A stretch of 64,000 nucleotides of DNA, from positions 40,018,151 to 40,082,150 of the forward strand of contig NC_134949.1 in the NCBI RefSeq assembly GCF_965638725.1. Direction: 5' to 3'. Positions 26,301 through 39,460 of the stretch are shown one piece after another. Made by a program: the position numbers and the translations under genes. Position 1 is the stretch's first letter, and each line of letters begins with the position of its first letter. The notes under the pieces were generated by a model, which had not been told where the DNA came from, made no database searches, and was given only the letters and a program-made list of their open reading frames with translations. Source of the DNA: Aptenodytes patagonicus (lineage: Eukaryota > Chordata > Aves > Sphenisciformes > Spheniscidae).

Positions 26301-29300
26301 AGGAAAAAAAAAGCATGTTAAATTCTGTTCTTGTGTGCATAAGACCTGAATTCCTACTGTTCTTTAAATTCTGCATGGTTTTTATGTTTACATAAAAGTT
26401 TACACTGCCAAACCCTAAATCTGAAATTACTATGAAGGAGACTTCAGAAGTGAGGAATTCTCGTTAGCAGAGCTGTGCCAGTAAACCTAATCATCTCAGA
26501 TCCAGGAACTGTGATCAAGAGCATCTGAGAAATGATCCATCAGCTTGCCAAGTTCCTTGCAAAAAGGGAGTTTGGAGATAGTTTTTGGTTTTCCAGCTAC
26601 ACTCTAAGTTGCAGCTATAAGTGAACAGGAAACTGATCTCAAACATGAAGTGAAAGATTGCTGTTTTGAAGTACGTGTCTGGTTGCTATTCATATTGGAG
26701 TTAGGATTTTTTTTTCGTTAATCAAAATTTCTTCATGATATTCCAAGGGCAGATCATATTTGCCAGATTGGAAAAAAACCTGCCAGTAGGGTGACTTTAA
26801 TTTCATTGTTAGAGCTCTCTGGCTTTTAATGCTATTCAGAATTTTCTGATTACTTGGAAGTGTCTTTCCTAGTTAGTGTAAATGTACCTTGTGGGGAAAA
26901 AACTAATTATTAGTTTCATTTAAATAGGAGGCAGAATTACTGATTGCAAAGAAGATCCATCCTCAGACCATCATTGCAGGCTGGAGAACAGCCACAAAAG
27001 CTTCAAGGGAGGCACTTCTGAAAGCAGCTGTGGATCATGGGTTAGTAATGTACATTTGCTGTAACTCTTTATAAACCAGTCAAGATTAAAACGTCAGTGA
27101 GAATTATATATCATTGGGAAATTCTTCACTCTCTTAAGTAGTGTAAAGGATGAATTTATGAATTTTAACAGTTAAAAAAGACTGCTTTTTTAGACGAACT
27201 ACAGAAGCCTTATGAAATTACTTAAAATCACCTTTGATGTGCAGAAACAAAACATGAGCAGTAATTTGCTCCCTAGAACAAAAATCTGAGCTGTTATTTC
27301 AGTTTTCATACTCTTGATTTTAAATGTGACTGTTTTCTTTACCCGACACTTTGAGAGAGCAGACTTTCTAAAGCTGAATGCAGAGGTTCTCCTAACTGAA
27401 CTTGTATTTCAAATAGAAGGTTGTATTCTGGGACACTGGAGGGATTCTGTGTAGCATCCCTCAAAATGGAACATGGTACACATAGATACAGGCTGGAAGA
27501 GGCAGGGAGAGACTCACAGTGATAGGTTAACGATAGTTAAGGCTTTCAGACTTTAGACTTTAACTGTACTGACTTTATTTTAGTGATGATGAAGTGAAGT
27601 TCCGTGAAGACTTGATGAACATTGCGGGAACAACTCTTTCATCAAAATTACTTACTCATCATAAAGATCACTTTGTCAAGCTAGCTGTAGAAGCTGTTCT
27701 TAGGTTGAAAGGTTCTGGCAATTTGGAGGCTATCCACGTCATTAAGAAACTTGGTGGAAGTTTGGCTGATTCCTACTTAGATGAAGGTAAGTCTTTGTAT
27801 GTTGGCTGTAAGTGCCCTTGAGAAATGAAGCTGTTAAGTTACACGTCTCTGTACAAATTTGTTCTAGGAAACATTGCTATGTTATTATTAAATTGAATAA
27901 TAATTTGAATTTGAATAAATATGAGGGGGATTTGTAATAATTTAAATGAATTGTTCTTTTTTTATTTTGAAGTCTTACAAGGCCTTTCTGTTACTACAGG
28001 CTTTTTACTTGACAAGAAGATTGGTGTAAATCAGCCAAAAAGAATTGAAAATGCAAAGATTCTTATTGCAAATACTGGTATGGATACAGACAAGATTAAG
28101 GTATGTTACAGAACTACTGTTGTGAAATGATGTTTTTGTAAATGGAATTCATTTTTAGACTGAACTCTGTTTTCTTTGATTTAGATTTTTGGCTCTCGTG
28201 TTAGAGTGGACTCTACAGCAAAAGTAGCAGAAATAGAACAGGCAGAAAAAGAAAAAATGAAGGAGAAGGTAGAGCGTATTCTTAAGCATGGAATAAACTG
28301 CTTTATTAACAGGTATGTATTTTCTTGGAAAAAGGGGATAGTTGCAAAGTAGCAAGATCTTAATATTGTATGAGTGTGAAGAACATTTATGCCTGTATCT
28401 GTAAAATTAGGTGATCTTGCCTAATGCTTAATTGATTCATCTCACTGAGGTCGATGTTATTTTCTGTGCTTCCTCTCGTGCACCATGGCCCCCCCCTCTT
28501 TTTTTTTTTTGTTTTAAAGAGGAAGAACTGATGTTATTTAATCAGGGATCCATGTTTCAGTCCAGTTGAAGCGATGTCACTATGCTTTTATACTAACAGA
28601 TTTATTTAGTTACGAATACCGGCAGCATTGTCCACGTCCATATTCCCCCTTCTGGGGGGAAATTGGTGCTGAAAGATCTGTGCTGCTGAATGCATTTAGT
28701 TCAGATTGAACCAGCTATGTTTTATCCTGCATTAAAATGCTGGTGCTGGAGTACTGCTCCAAATTCAAGAGTGTTTCAGAGGCCTCTGTGCTCCCTGCCA
28801 TGAGCCTTTTATACACATCTCTGAAAGCATGAAAGCTAACCATTTTCATGTAATGATTCATTCAGCTCATAAGAAATGTCACAATCTAAGTTACTTATTT
28901 TTGTTAGCAGTGAACTTCTCTTTTAAACTGTCACAGTGCAAAAAAACCCATACAGTTATTTAATGATATGAGAAATGCTTCTGCCTTTCAGTAATTCTCA
29001 TTTGAGGGCAACTGCCGTATGTACGAGCAGCTTGACACCTGGTGTTTCAGCTCATCGTGTAGTCTACTAGGAAGCTGATTAGCTAGTACTACACCAAACG
29101 ATGGGAGTTGTGAGAGCAGCACTGTTTTCCACAGTAGCAAAGATACTCTTCCAGGACGTAGTGCATCTTAGAACTCACCTTCAAAATTTGTGGTAAACAT
29201 CTCTAAGAACCACTGACAGACTGATGAATCTCAGTCTCTCCATCTGTGACATGTTTCACATACATTGCGTGTAAGTGTAGGCAAAATGGGTATTCTGTCC

Positions 29301-32300
29301 AGTGGACGTGGTACAAATACAAAGACTCCTAGAATCAGAAGTCCTGTTGGCAAACTGATGGAAGAATCCTTTGAGGTATGCAAAAAAAAAAATCCTTAAC
29401 TCCGTCGCTGTTATCCAGTATGCTTGTAACACAGGTAGTTGCCCTAAGGAAGCTCAGGTAGCAGTCAGTCACTGTAGCCAGGCTAGTGGTATTCCAGTTA
29501 GATTGACTCAACTTTCAGATTTATTCCCTGACAAAATTTACTTCTGCTTATAGGCATACCGTAGATCCACTTCGCATCTGATACTGTAAATGCTAGCCAG
29601 TTAAATGCCTCTAAGGAGATGCTTGACAAAAGTCAAGGATATATGCATGCAGAGTTGGAAGAATCTTCTCTGCGCATACCCAGCAGCACCAATTGTCTCT
29701 TTTGAAGGTAGATTAGAAACATCTTTTTTGACAGAGATGGCATCTCCCAGCTCCTGCTGAATCTCTACAACACTCGATCTCTAATTTGGAAGGGAAAAAT
29801 AATTTGGCGTAGCACTCCTGAATGGTCGTTGACCATTCAGCTTTGGATGACTACTTCATTCTAGAGAGAGTGGGATACATATTAATAAGGGAGCACATAC
29901 TCTCCTCTGTGGTCTGCTATTTGTATATGTTACAAGACTGGCCATTTATTGTTCCCATAGAGTTGTCTACTGTTTGGATTTTGTATTGGTGAAAGAATTA
30001 AAGATGTTACTTTACATGTTACTCTAGTGCACTCTGCTAGAATAGGCAGCTAAGTGCCCAGCAGGCACTTAGGATCAAAGGACTTAGAATTTAAAGCGTA
30101 TAGGCCCCTGTGCATTGATAGTGTGTCTTCAGGGGAAGAGTATTTCAAAGAGCTATAATAGTTTGAAATTTTTTTTTTTAGCTTTGTGTGTTTTCCTGTC
30201 ACTGCATTTGCTTCTGTGTGGTGTAACGTTCTGTGTGTGGCAGGTGCCTCACATACTGACTGCCTTTGTAGCTTTCAGAAATCTATCCACGTGCATGCTA
30301 CTGAGAATCAGGTGTCCTTTGTTACTCTGGTATTTAAAGGGTCTGTTCTGTGTGTAATGAGAAGATATGCCTGTGTTTTAATTGTAGGCAGTTGATCTAC
30401 AACTACCCTGAACAGCTCTTTGGAGCTGCTGGTGTCATGGCTATTGAACATGCAGACTTTGCTGGTGTAGAACGTCTGGCTCTTGTTACAGGTATGTAAA
30501 GTAGCTTGTCGTATGAATCTTGGAGGGTCACATTATTTGTTTGATCTTTAGTAAATGTTAATGCTTGATCACCTAGTTTGTACTATTAAGCAGGTCTGTC
30601 ATGTGAAAAGTACTCCAAATAAGCTTTATTTTACAGTACTTAACTATAAACGTGTATGGAGGACACTATGAAATTGGCCATAAGAAACTTTGAAATTACT
30701 TTGGTTTATCAACTGCTGTATAACTGTCAGTATTTTTTCAGAAACAGGTAACTCAGTGTCTATCTTTAGTATGTTATACTTCACATGTAAAATGTCTGTT
30801 TTGATTCTGAATCCTCCCTGCATAATGATTTAAACACTTTTTTTTTCCTCTAGCAACTGTGAATAAAGGATCATAATGCTAACTGTGGAATATAATAGCC
30901 AGTTAGTGCCAGTTAGTAATTTTCTTTCACATTTGAAAAATATTTTCAGTTAAGTCCCTGCTTGATAAACTTCTGAAATGTTTGTTTTCTAGGGAAAAGA
31001 TGAAACTTAGCAATAGAAAGAATATGATAAATCCACAAGTTAATACCATCTTGTTATAAGTGTTTGATTGTAATAATAGAGAAGACTAAAGAGTCATCCT
31101 TTGTTAAAAATGTGGGCCTGAGTCATCAACTTGAGGTGGACCTCAAATGACATGAACAACCTGGAGATTTTTAGTAGTGGTTAGTGTAAATGTGACTCCA
31201 GTAACTAATGAAAATGAAACATCTGGAATGCTACAGATGGTTCTCATTGCCGAAGTTAGAGGTAGTTAACTAGTTAACATCATAAAAAATTCATTATGAA
31301 AGTGATCAAGAGGATGGATAACTTGCTTTTCTGGGAGAAGGGAAAAGATACTGGCTTGTTTAGCTTAGCAAAACTGAAGTAGCAATTGTGTATAACTGTC
31401 TGTAGGCACGTTGACACAGGCAAACACTTGACTGAGAGGAACATTGCTTATGTTCTGGAACAAATTCAAAGCGAATTTTGTAGGCAGAGCAAGTGGACTG
31501 TATCAGACCACACTGGATCAAATAGCATAGCTGAAAAAAATAGACAAGCTTTTAGTAAGCACAAACTCTCTGCTACAAATCTTGTCTTTCCTTGTACTGC
31601 TACAACTACAGCAATGCTGCAAGGTAACGTGGAATAACTGAGCATACATTGGGACTGAATACATGTAAATGGTTTTCTAATGCAAAGAGCAAAGTACTAG
31701 AACAATATTCCAATCAGAGACATTTTGGTCTTTGTAATATCCGTTTTGTTTACGATATGGGAGTTTACAAATGGTGCACGATAACACTGCTACAACGTGG
31801 CACAAGACTCATAATTCAGGAGAGTGGTGGCCAGCGGTTCTCAGCCATCGTCAGGCAGGCAAAATGAATGCTGGCACAAGCTCAAGTTTAAAAACATAGC
31901 AAACTTGATTTAGTATTTTATAAATACTTCATCAGTAAATACTACTAAAACTTAACAGATTGACATTTTAATACTGGCAAATATCAACATTGAATCTCTA
32001 ATCCAGACAGAACTTAAAAGCGTTACAGCTATTGTAGTTCTTGCGATGTGAAACAAAATACTGGGGTTTTAAGGACTTGTCAACATCAGTAGAAGGTTTC
32101 TGGTGCCATACACTGACATTGGAAAAAATTGGTTTATCAGCATTGTTAATTTTAATTTATTTTTGGGCAGTTGTGAAGGTGATTTTTTTCTTTTTTTTTT
32201 CTCCCCCTTGGTTAGACCTTGCCTGAATGGATGCTTTCATTGTGAGCTCTTTGACTTTTGTGTGATCTTACATTTGTAGGTGGTGAAATTGCATCAACCT

Positions 32301-35300
32301 TTGATCACCCTGAGCTAGTAAAACTAGGAAGCTGCAAGCTTATTGAAGAAGTTATGATTGGAGAAGATAAACTCATTCATTTCTCTGGAGTGGCAATGGG
32401 TAAGTGTTTTACCACTAATGGCATGTTGTAACACTTGCGTTAACCCTCTGCTAACACTGTTTAGTTACCAGGATGGCATAGGAATTTTGTAATGGTTCAT
32501 GTAACCATTTTTATTAAAGCCTTGCTCTTCAATAAAAATCCTGCAAAGTGGTATGTTCATGGTTGAAATTGTTCATCTGCATAACATTAAACATACGCAT
32601 AAACATTTGTAAGGATGGGAACCAAAATTTCTGCTTTGGGAGATTAAATTGACAAGAAGAGTAGCAACCTGTCGTACTTCAAGAACTTGAGAGCTTGTTC
32701 TGTAAATGCCAATACTGTAAGTTTCTGAGGGCCTGTTTTGAGATAACATTCATTTTCTATTAAATAAGGTGTGAAACAGTTCATTGATAAAAGCGATAGC
32801 ATAGTGTACATCATTTCGTTCTACCTGTGAAAAGTCATCATGCTTTCCTTTTGACCCAAAATTGATCTGTGTAAAACTGCAGTCAATGCAGTGACAGCAA
32901 AACCATTACAAATGCTTTGCGATAGCCTCTTTTTGTGTCTCTGGTTTGTTTTTTTAAAATCTTTTCACATTTGCACTTTTTAGGTGAAGCTTGCACCATA
33001 GTTTTGCGTGGAGCAACACAGCAGATTCTGGATGAAGCAGAGAGGTCTTTGCATGATGCTCTCTGTGTTCTTGCCCAGACCGTGAAGGACACTAGAACTG
33101 TGTATGGTGGAGGTGAATATTAGATTCTTTGTACGTGATATACATCTTGTATTACTGTTCAAGTCAGATATAAAACATCTGTGTGTCTTCAATGAATAGG
33201 TTGTTCAGAGATGCTGATGGCTAATGCTGTTGCAGAACTTGCTATCAGAACACCTGGCAAAGAGTCTGTTGCAATGGAGTCCTTTGCTAAGGCTTTACGA
33301 ATGGTAAGTTTGTTTAATAGATTGCTGGGTTAATAGATGTAAAGTTTTACTCAGTTTACTAACTTCTGACGTCACATAGTTGCTTTTCTTTCAAAGTTTT
33401 GGTTTTCTAAAAGTAAAAAAGTGAAATTTAGCAACATATCTTGGATGAACAAAGGGGAGGAAGTTACTGTTGTCTCTCATAGAAAAAAAAAAAGCATTGG
33501 TGTTTTAATAGTTCTGAATGTTCATATGCTAGCCCTCTTCTAATTGGTTCTTGTTCCTCTTATCTGCAAAGTTAAAAGTGCAGCAGAAACACCACATAAA
33601 AATCTCGGTGGATTCACTTGGCAACTGATTCAGAAAAGAGCAACCCTTCTGTTCTGTTGATAGTCTAGTGCTATTTGATTGTATTCATGCTCTAGTACTA
33701 TCTAGAAGTTTCTAGACTTGCATTGGAGATTGCATCTTAGTAGGAAGTAAGAGTATCACAAGAAACGTTTATAGAATATTATTGTGCTAACAGACTGTCA
33801 ATTTGAGATTTGGCTTCCTGTATATTAGGGAAAACCTTTCTTAAGAAATGAAAGACCACAGGAAAACATTTCGCCCAAGAAAATTAAATTAAAGAGCATG
33901 GTAAGACTTGACATTACCTCTTCAGAAATAGTCCTTGTATCAGAAATAGTGTGGCCAGCAGGAGTAGGGAAGTGATCGTGCCCCTGAACTCGGCACTGGT
34001 GAGGCCGCACAGGCTCGAATCCTGTGTTCAGTTTTGGGCCCCTCACTACAAGAAGGATGTTGAGGTGCTGGAGCGTGTCCAGAGAAGGGCAACGAAGCTG
34101 GTGAGGGGTTTGGAGAACAAGTCTTATGAGGAGCGGCTGAGGGAACTGGGGTTGTTTAGCCTGGAGAAGAGGAGGCTGAGGGGAGACCTCATCGCGCTCT
34201 ACAGCTACCTGAAAGGAGGTTGTAGTGAGGTGGGGGTCGGTCTCTTCTCCCAAGTAACAAGTGATAGGACAAGAGGAAACGGCCTCAAGTTGTGCCAGGG
34301 GAGGTTTAGATTGGATATTAGGAAACATTTCTTCACCGAAAGGGTTGTCACGCATTGGAACAGGCTGCCCAGGGAAGTGGTGGAGTCACCATCCCTGGAG
34401 GTACTTAAAAAACGCGTAGATGTGGTGCTTAGGGGCACGGTGTAGTGGTGGACTCGGCAGTGCTAGGTTAATGGTTGGACTTGATGATCTTAGAGGTCTT
34501 TTCCAACCTAAATGATAGTATGATTCAGTCAGCATGTGCAGTTTGCACTTCTGTCACTTAAACAGTGAACAGAATGATCTGGTGGTTAATGCTTACCAGC
34601 AAGCTTATGTTCTTAAAATGAAACCATTTGTCAGTTCGTAGTCTGAAATGATAACAAAGAGACAGACTTCTTTCTGTCCATGTGAAATGAAGTAACAAAT
34701 CTGCTAATGAGCTTCTGTCCTCTCATCTACTGTCTTAACAAGGTCTTAAACAAAATCCTTCAAAAGGTAGTTTGATTTTGCCCTCCTGGCCCCAAACTTC
34801 TGATCACTGTAACAGATCATCTGCCATGTTTTTGAAACTTCCTCTTGAAACTTAATAGTAAACTAGTAATACCAAAGTGTGTTTCATGTTTACTAGGGAT
34901 CAATCCCTGCATTCATTAAGAACAACCTGTGTTTATCCCCATTAGATCCCAACAATAATAGCTGATAACGCTGGCTATGACAGTGCGGATTTGGTTTCTC
35001 AGCTCAGAGCTGCTCACAGTGAAGGGAAGACTACTTATGGACTTGGTAAGGGGCTTGATATTACTTCTGTTATTGGATCGGTGTTTGGAAGGGGGATTAG
35101 GCTTATTAAACTTGGTCATGTCTGTTTGTCAGTGTTACATTCAGCTGGAAGAACTGAATACGTTGATTTCTGTTTGCTTTGCGTAGACCGTAGGCATACA
35201 ATGTTACATTCCTTTATCATTCTACCAGGCTTTTCACAATAGAGTGAAAGGCTTTGGTTTTGAAGGGGATGGTTTCCACCTGTAAAACCACTTTACTTAC

Positions 35301-36552
35301 TTACATTGAGTCTAGTTAGAGGACGCTCAAAAAGAAAGGCACCAATTTTAAAGAGAAACAACCAACCAAAACAACCCAACCCCTCCCCCCACCAACTTAA
35401 AAAAAAAAGTTTTTGAGAATTCTGAAGTTGCTATACCTAAGGAACTAGTGGTGAGAGTCCCGTTGGAATCTTGTCTCCTTTTCCCAGTGTATAAATTTTT
35501 CATCGTTAATTTTTTTCATGTAATTGCAACATGTTATGCTTAAAACAGGAGCCTTGAAGTGAAAGACTTTATTTAATACTTCTCTTACTATCAATATGGT
35601 TCATTTGAGCAGGTAAGTTACCATACTGTCAGCTTCTTGGTGTTTCCTTAACAAAAAAAAAAAAAAAGAAAAAGTTAAAAAACCCCACTCCAAACACTCT
35701 TAATATGTCTCTTCTTCTAGACATGAAAGAAGGTATCATTGGAGACATGGCAGTCCTGGGAGTGACAGAGAGTTTCCAAGTCAAGAGACAAGTTTTGCTG
35801 AGTGCAGCTGAAGCAGCAGAAATGATTCTTCGTGTAGATGACATTATTAAAGCAGCACCAAGGTATGATTTGAGTATCTACATTGCTCAGTTAAAATGGT
35901 ATACAGTAATCTGCTATGCAAGAGTAACTGTGTAGAAAAGTCGTGTTCTAAAAAATATTTTATTTGACGTGAAGACTGACATCTGACATGCTAATGTTTG
36001 TGTTACAGGATTTTTTTTTTTGCATTAGGAGTATGAACAGACCTTTAGAGCGAGCCATTAGTGCGCTTAAATTAGCGTGCCTGAGCAATGCCTAGTTAAT
36101 CTTGTGCTGTATACAGTACTCAAGCATCTGCAAAAGTGGCTGAGCAAAATGTACGGGATCGTGCTGCTTTTTGTTCTTCTGGGAAGAACTGTAGTTAAAT
36201 GCGCAGCTGCTTCTGAAGTGGAATTGGCAGCTAAAGCAAAAGCACATTTGTTAAAAAGTTTGGGAAGAAATTCCGCCTGTAGGCAGGTTTATCCCGTGCG
36301 TGCCCGCTACCAGGTAGTTTGCACTGTTTTGTGAATCGCAGGTTTTTACTGTGGTCAAAGGTGGTGTGTTAGCTTTGAGGTGATACTGCCTTTTGTGCTG
36401 TGAGATAAAGCTAGCACTGAACACAAAATACCAACTAAAAATTAAAAATAAGGGTGGGTGGGGAGGCTGGTGGACATCAGCGTCAGGGGGAATGTTCTGA
36501 TTTTTTTTTTCTTCTCCTCAGAAAACGCGTACCAGACCATCGCCCATGTTAA
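22797..36552 (+). CDS. CCT2: CCT2, T-complex protein 1 subunit beta (16 coding exons)
   Basis: CCT2 is the beta subunit of the cytosolic TRiC/CCT chaperonin, which uses ATP to fold actin, tubulin and WD40 proteins. Coding exons: 22797-22799, 24090-24164, 24647-24712, 24811-24922, 25824-25900, 26928-27040, 27584-27786, 28000-28100, 28185-28312, 30388-30491, 32280-32399, 32984-33112, 33200-33303, 34946-35045, 35721-35862 and 36522-36552. All borders are GT/AG and all phases fit, giving 1608 bases, or 535 residues, the human length. The chaperonin signatures are present: LGPKGMDK (residues 43-50), NDGAT (65-69) and GDGTTS (96-101). The C-terminus is KRVPDHRPC. Exon 1 contributes only the ATG. 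The exon 5 donor, CGG|GTGATG, is weak. Intron 13 carries a CR1 3' end. The frame is intact. Confidence 0.97.
33932..34528 (+). mobile_element. CR1 LINE 3' end in CCT2 intron 13 (sense)
   Basis: This is a 5'-truncated CR1 with the C-terminal part of the ORF2 protein. It encodes [18 protein letters not shown], then [18 protein letters not shown]-type [18 protein letters not shown] and a FTERVV(T)[11 protein letters not shown] end. It is followed by the CR1 tail GGTCTTTTCCAACCTAAATG and a short ATGATT-type terminus. It starts within a CAGAAATAGTGTGG sequence shared with the copy at 47.57 kb. By eye the two differ at about two dozen positions plus two small gaps over some 580 bases, so they belong to the same fairly young subfamily. 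The insertion lies between coding exons and does not touch splice sites. Confidence 0.93.
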
Positions 36553-36850
36553 ATTTTCTTCAGTAGCTGAGGATGTGTGGACCAGATCTCACCTAGTAAT
36601 TTTTTTAATGATGTAATTTTCGTGAGATTATGGAACAGAAGCTTGAGACGAGCATCTCCATCAATGGCATGAAATAACTGTCTTCAGTTGGTTTTAACTT
36701 ATTTCAGTTTGTGTGTTGTGGGGAAGATTCACTTTCAAGTAAAACAGGGGTTTTATACAACCCTATTCCTTCTGTTCCTCTCCAGGTTCCACTTAAAATA
36801 CACAGAAACAAACAAAAAAATAAATTCAAATCCACCAAAGTTGTATTTGT
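36553..36850 (+). other. CCT2: CCT2 3' UTR with candidate poly(A) signal
   Basis: After the TAA at 36550-36552 there is no further coding sequence. An AATAAA at 36819-36824 is the first canonical signal and would give a 3' UTR of roughly 290 bases, a normal size for a chaperonin subunit. The signal lies in an A-rich tract, so the exact 3' end is uncertain. Confidence 0.5.
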
Positions 36851-38634
36851 CTTTGTGTAGAACCAAGAAGGGCAGTTTCACTAGAAAAGCAGCGGTGCGC
36901 ATCCTCAGTCCTCGGACGCTTCAAGCAGTGGCTGACCTGGCACTCAGCGCTAAGGATAACCTCTCAAGCCTTTGTAGCCTGCTGGTTCGGGTTGACTTGG
37001 CGCATTTAGTGTGAGCGGTTTATTCCAGTCCTGGCTGGAGAGGTTTTGAGTTGGGGTCCTAGAAATAGGCTCTGAAGTTAAATGTTACCCTTTTCTAGTG
37101 ATACTGGAGTACTAATCATTTTTTTGATGATGAAAGGAAGAGAAAAAGCTGAAGAGGAACCTTAGTCAATGCCCAGAACTACAACTTAAGGGATTTTACA
37201 GCTTTTTACACCACAAATTTTATGTAGACAGGAGTTCTGCTCATGGGGGTTGAAAGGAAGATGCACTTTGGGAGGAGATATCAGCATCCTGGACCAAACA
37301 GTCTGTGTGTTTGACTATGAAGTACTGGACTCGGGCTGACTTTACAGACGCCTGTTATTGTAATAGAGGGCAGTTAGTGGAAAATGTGCCAGGCTGCGCT
37401 GCCTTCCCCCTTTCTTCCCCCTGCCCCCTTTCACATCTATTTTTACTTTCTCTTTCCTATTCCAGCAGTTGCTGCAAAGGCAATGTGTCTCTTAATTGGA
37501 CTAGTTTACGCTTGGGTCCTAAGGAAGTCCGTGATGCCTGCGGCAGTCTTCACGTAGGTTCTTGATGACTGTAAGCAGAGACAAGCGGAGGCGCCCCGTC
37601 TGCCTCGAGAGGTGCCAGCTGGGCGCTGTGACCCTTCTGGCCCTTGCAAGTATAGTGCAGTACCTTGGCAAGCACCGGGGGGAGTCTGCCAGAGCAGGAT
37701 CGTTAATTGGAAATCCAGAAAGTATCTGTGCAAACAGTTTTCTCCCTTAGGTTTCCTGAAATGAAGAGAATCTGCTTACAGAACGCTCCTCCAAACTCTC
37801 AAAACAGACTCTCTTCAGATCTCGAAAAGTGACAATGCTGTGTGGAGAGTGCTGTGTTAAATTGACAAGCAGGTGAAAGCACCTTCTTCCCCACCCCCTC
37901 AGATAAACAAAAGTACTGATCAGTTCCACAGGAAATAAAACGCCAAACTTGGATGTTAAAAAGCCCCAAACTCTTGTTCTGTTGAGTAATTTTGTTCTGT
38001 AGGAAGAAATAGTTTGTTGGAACAAGGTTAGATAAAGAATCTGGGAAGAGAAAATTCAGTTAATTCTAAAGAAGGACGGTTTAACTCGGCGAGATGCCAG
38101 TATGCTTTATGTCATTTAATGAATAGTAAGCACACTACATGCGTGCCAGCCGGATCCAAATTGAGAATTCATTTAACAAGACAGCAAGTGCTAGCAGAGT
38201 CTATATATTTCCAGATTATTTTTCAAGCATGTAAATGACATTAAGCAGTCACGAACTGGCATTGAATCAAACCTTTTCTGGGAAGTCAACTGCCGCTTCC
38301 GCAGGTTGCGCTGGTGAGACAGTTCCACTGACGAGTGAGGCAGAGAGGGAAGTGACTGTTCTGTGCCACCAAAGGCTCCCCACCCTTTTAAAAAAAGCTC
38401 TCTTTTACCAAACTCAATCACCCGTGCTATGGAATCAAAAGCTAAAAATGTCATTTTGAGCCAGATTTCTGGCTCTTTAATTACACAATTAAAGCAAAGC
38501 ATACTTAAAAAAAAAAGTTCAGTGTGTTTCCAAGGGAATCTGAACCAGTCTGAGTTGGAAGCTGGAGAAAAGTTTGAGTAAAGTTTGCCTTAGTTTCTGC
38601 GCGAGCCTGTAGCGGCAGGCTCCCAGCCCTGGGT
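36851..38634. other. CCT2-LRRC10 intergenic region
   Basis: This is the gap between two convergent genes. It holds short open frames (for example at 36688-37014) with no recognisable protein, and no repeat family that I can identify. The segment at about 36860-37020 is more GC-rich than its surroundings but shows no splice sites or homology. Confidence 0.5.
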
Positions 38635-38640
38635 TTTATT
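38635..38640 (-). promoter_or_regulatory. LRRC10: candidate LRRC10 polyadenylation signal
   Basis: TTTATT on the plus strand reads AATAAA on the minus strand, about 820 bases after the LRRC10 stop. No closer canonical signal was noticed. The 3' UTR would then cover 38.62-39.46 kb. Confidence 0.35.
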
Positions 38641-39460
38641 CATGCAAGTTTACCTTTGCAGCTCTTGTGGTTTTTCCATTTTAGTCAGGCTTTGATTTTC
38701 TTCTTTGCTACTGCATGAAAACTCGGCATGTATGGCTGCCCTTACAGGCAGCGTTGTCAGTAACGTAAAAAATAGCAGCAAAGCCTCTAGCTTTCCTCAC
38801 CATCGCTTAAAATGCTGCTTGGCAATAACAAAATGAGTGGTTGCTAATTTTCCAGGCGGCGGTAAAAGGAGAGCTCGCTGGTACGTACATGCTGTTTCCT
38901 TGATAGCGCAGCCAGGGCTCTGCTACTGCTTCCCACGTGGCAGGCAGGGAAACCTTCAAGCTGCTGCTGCATTTCAGATAAGTCAGTTGAGACAAATGCT
39001 GTGGGTTACTTTAGAGCTGTGACTCCCAGAAGTGATCACCACCTTGAACAGTGGCTTCCAGCTGAGCTCGGACACCTCAGCAAGGTGGAGGGGAGAAGAG
39101 CGAGCCCATGGGCTTCCCGTGGGTAAAGAGCAGCAAGTCTGTACGTGCTCTGTACAATCCACCCATGGAAAATGTCTAAACTGTGTCTTCATCTCTACTG
39201 CGAACTCTTGAGCGGTCCCCGCATGGGAGGAAGGGGAAAGGGAGGAAGTCTTTGTTCCAGAGAGAGTGCTGGGTGCTGCGCAAAAGGGGGTGTCTGTACA
39301 AGAGAGTTTTGCTGTCACCTGTGTCTAAACTGGTGCACCTACTCCTGAAGACTAGCCAGGTGGCACGGTGCTCCCTGGACACCAGCAAGCGAGGGAGGGA
39401 GAGGGAGGTTGGGTGGCATTGTGGCTGCACTGTGCCTTTGCCAGCGTGGGCGGCTGAGCA

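Noticed and set aside
33825-34438. Minus-strand open frames at 34 kb
   Set aside because: They are antisense shadows of the CR1 3' end in CCT2 intron 13.
36688-37014. 108-codon open frame downstream of CCT2
   Set aside because: It starts inside the CCT2 3' UTR and runs through a poly(A)-signal region. The peptide is not recognisable and there is no sign of a separate gene.
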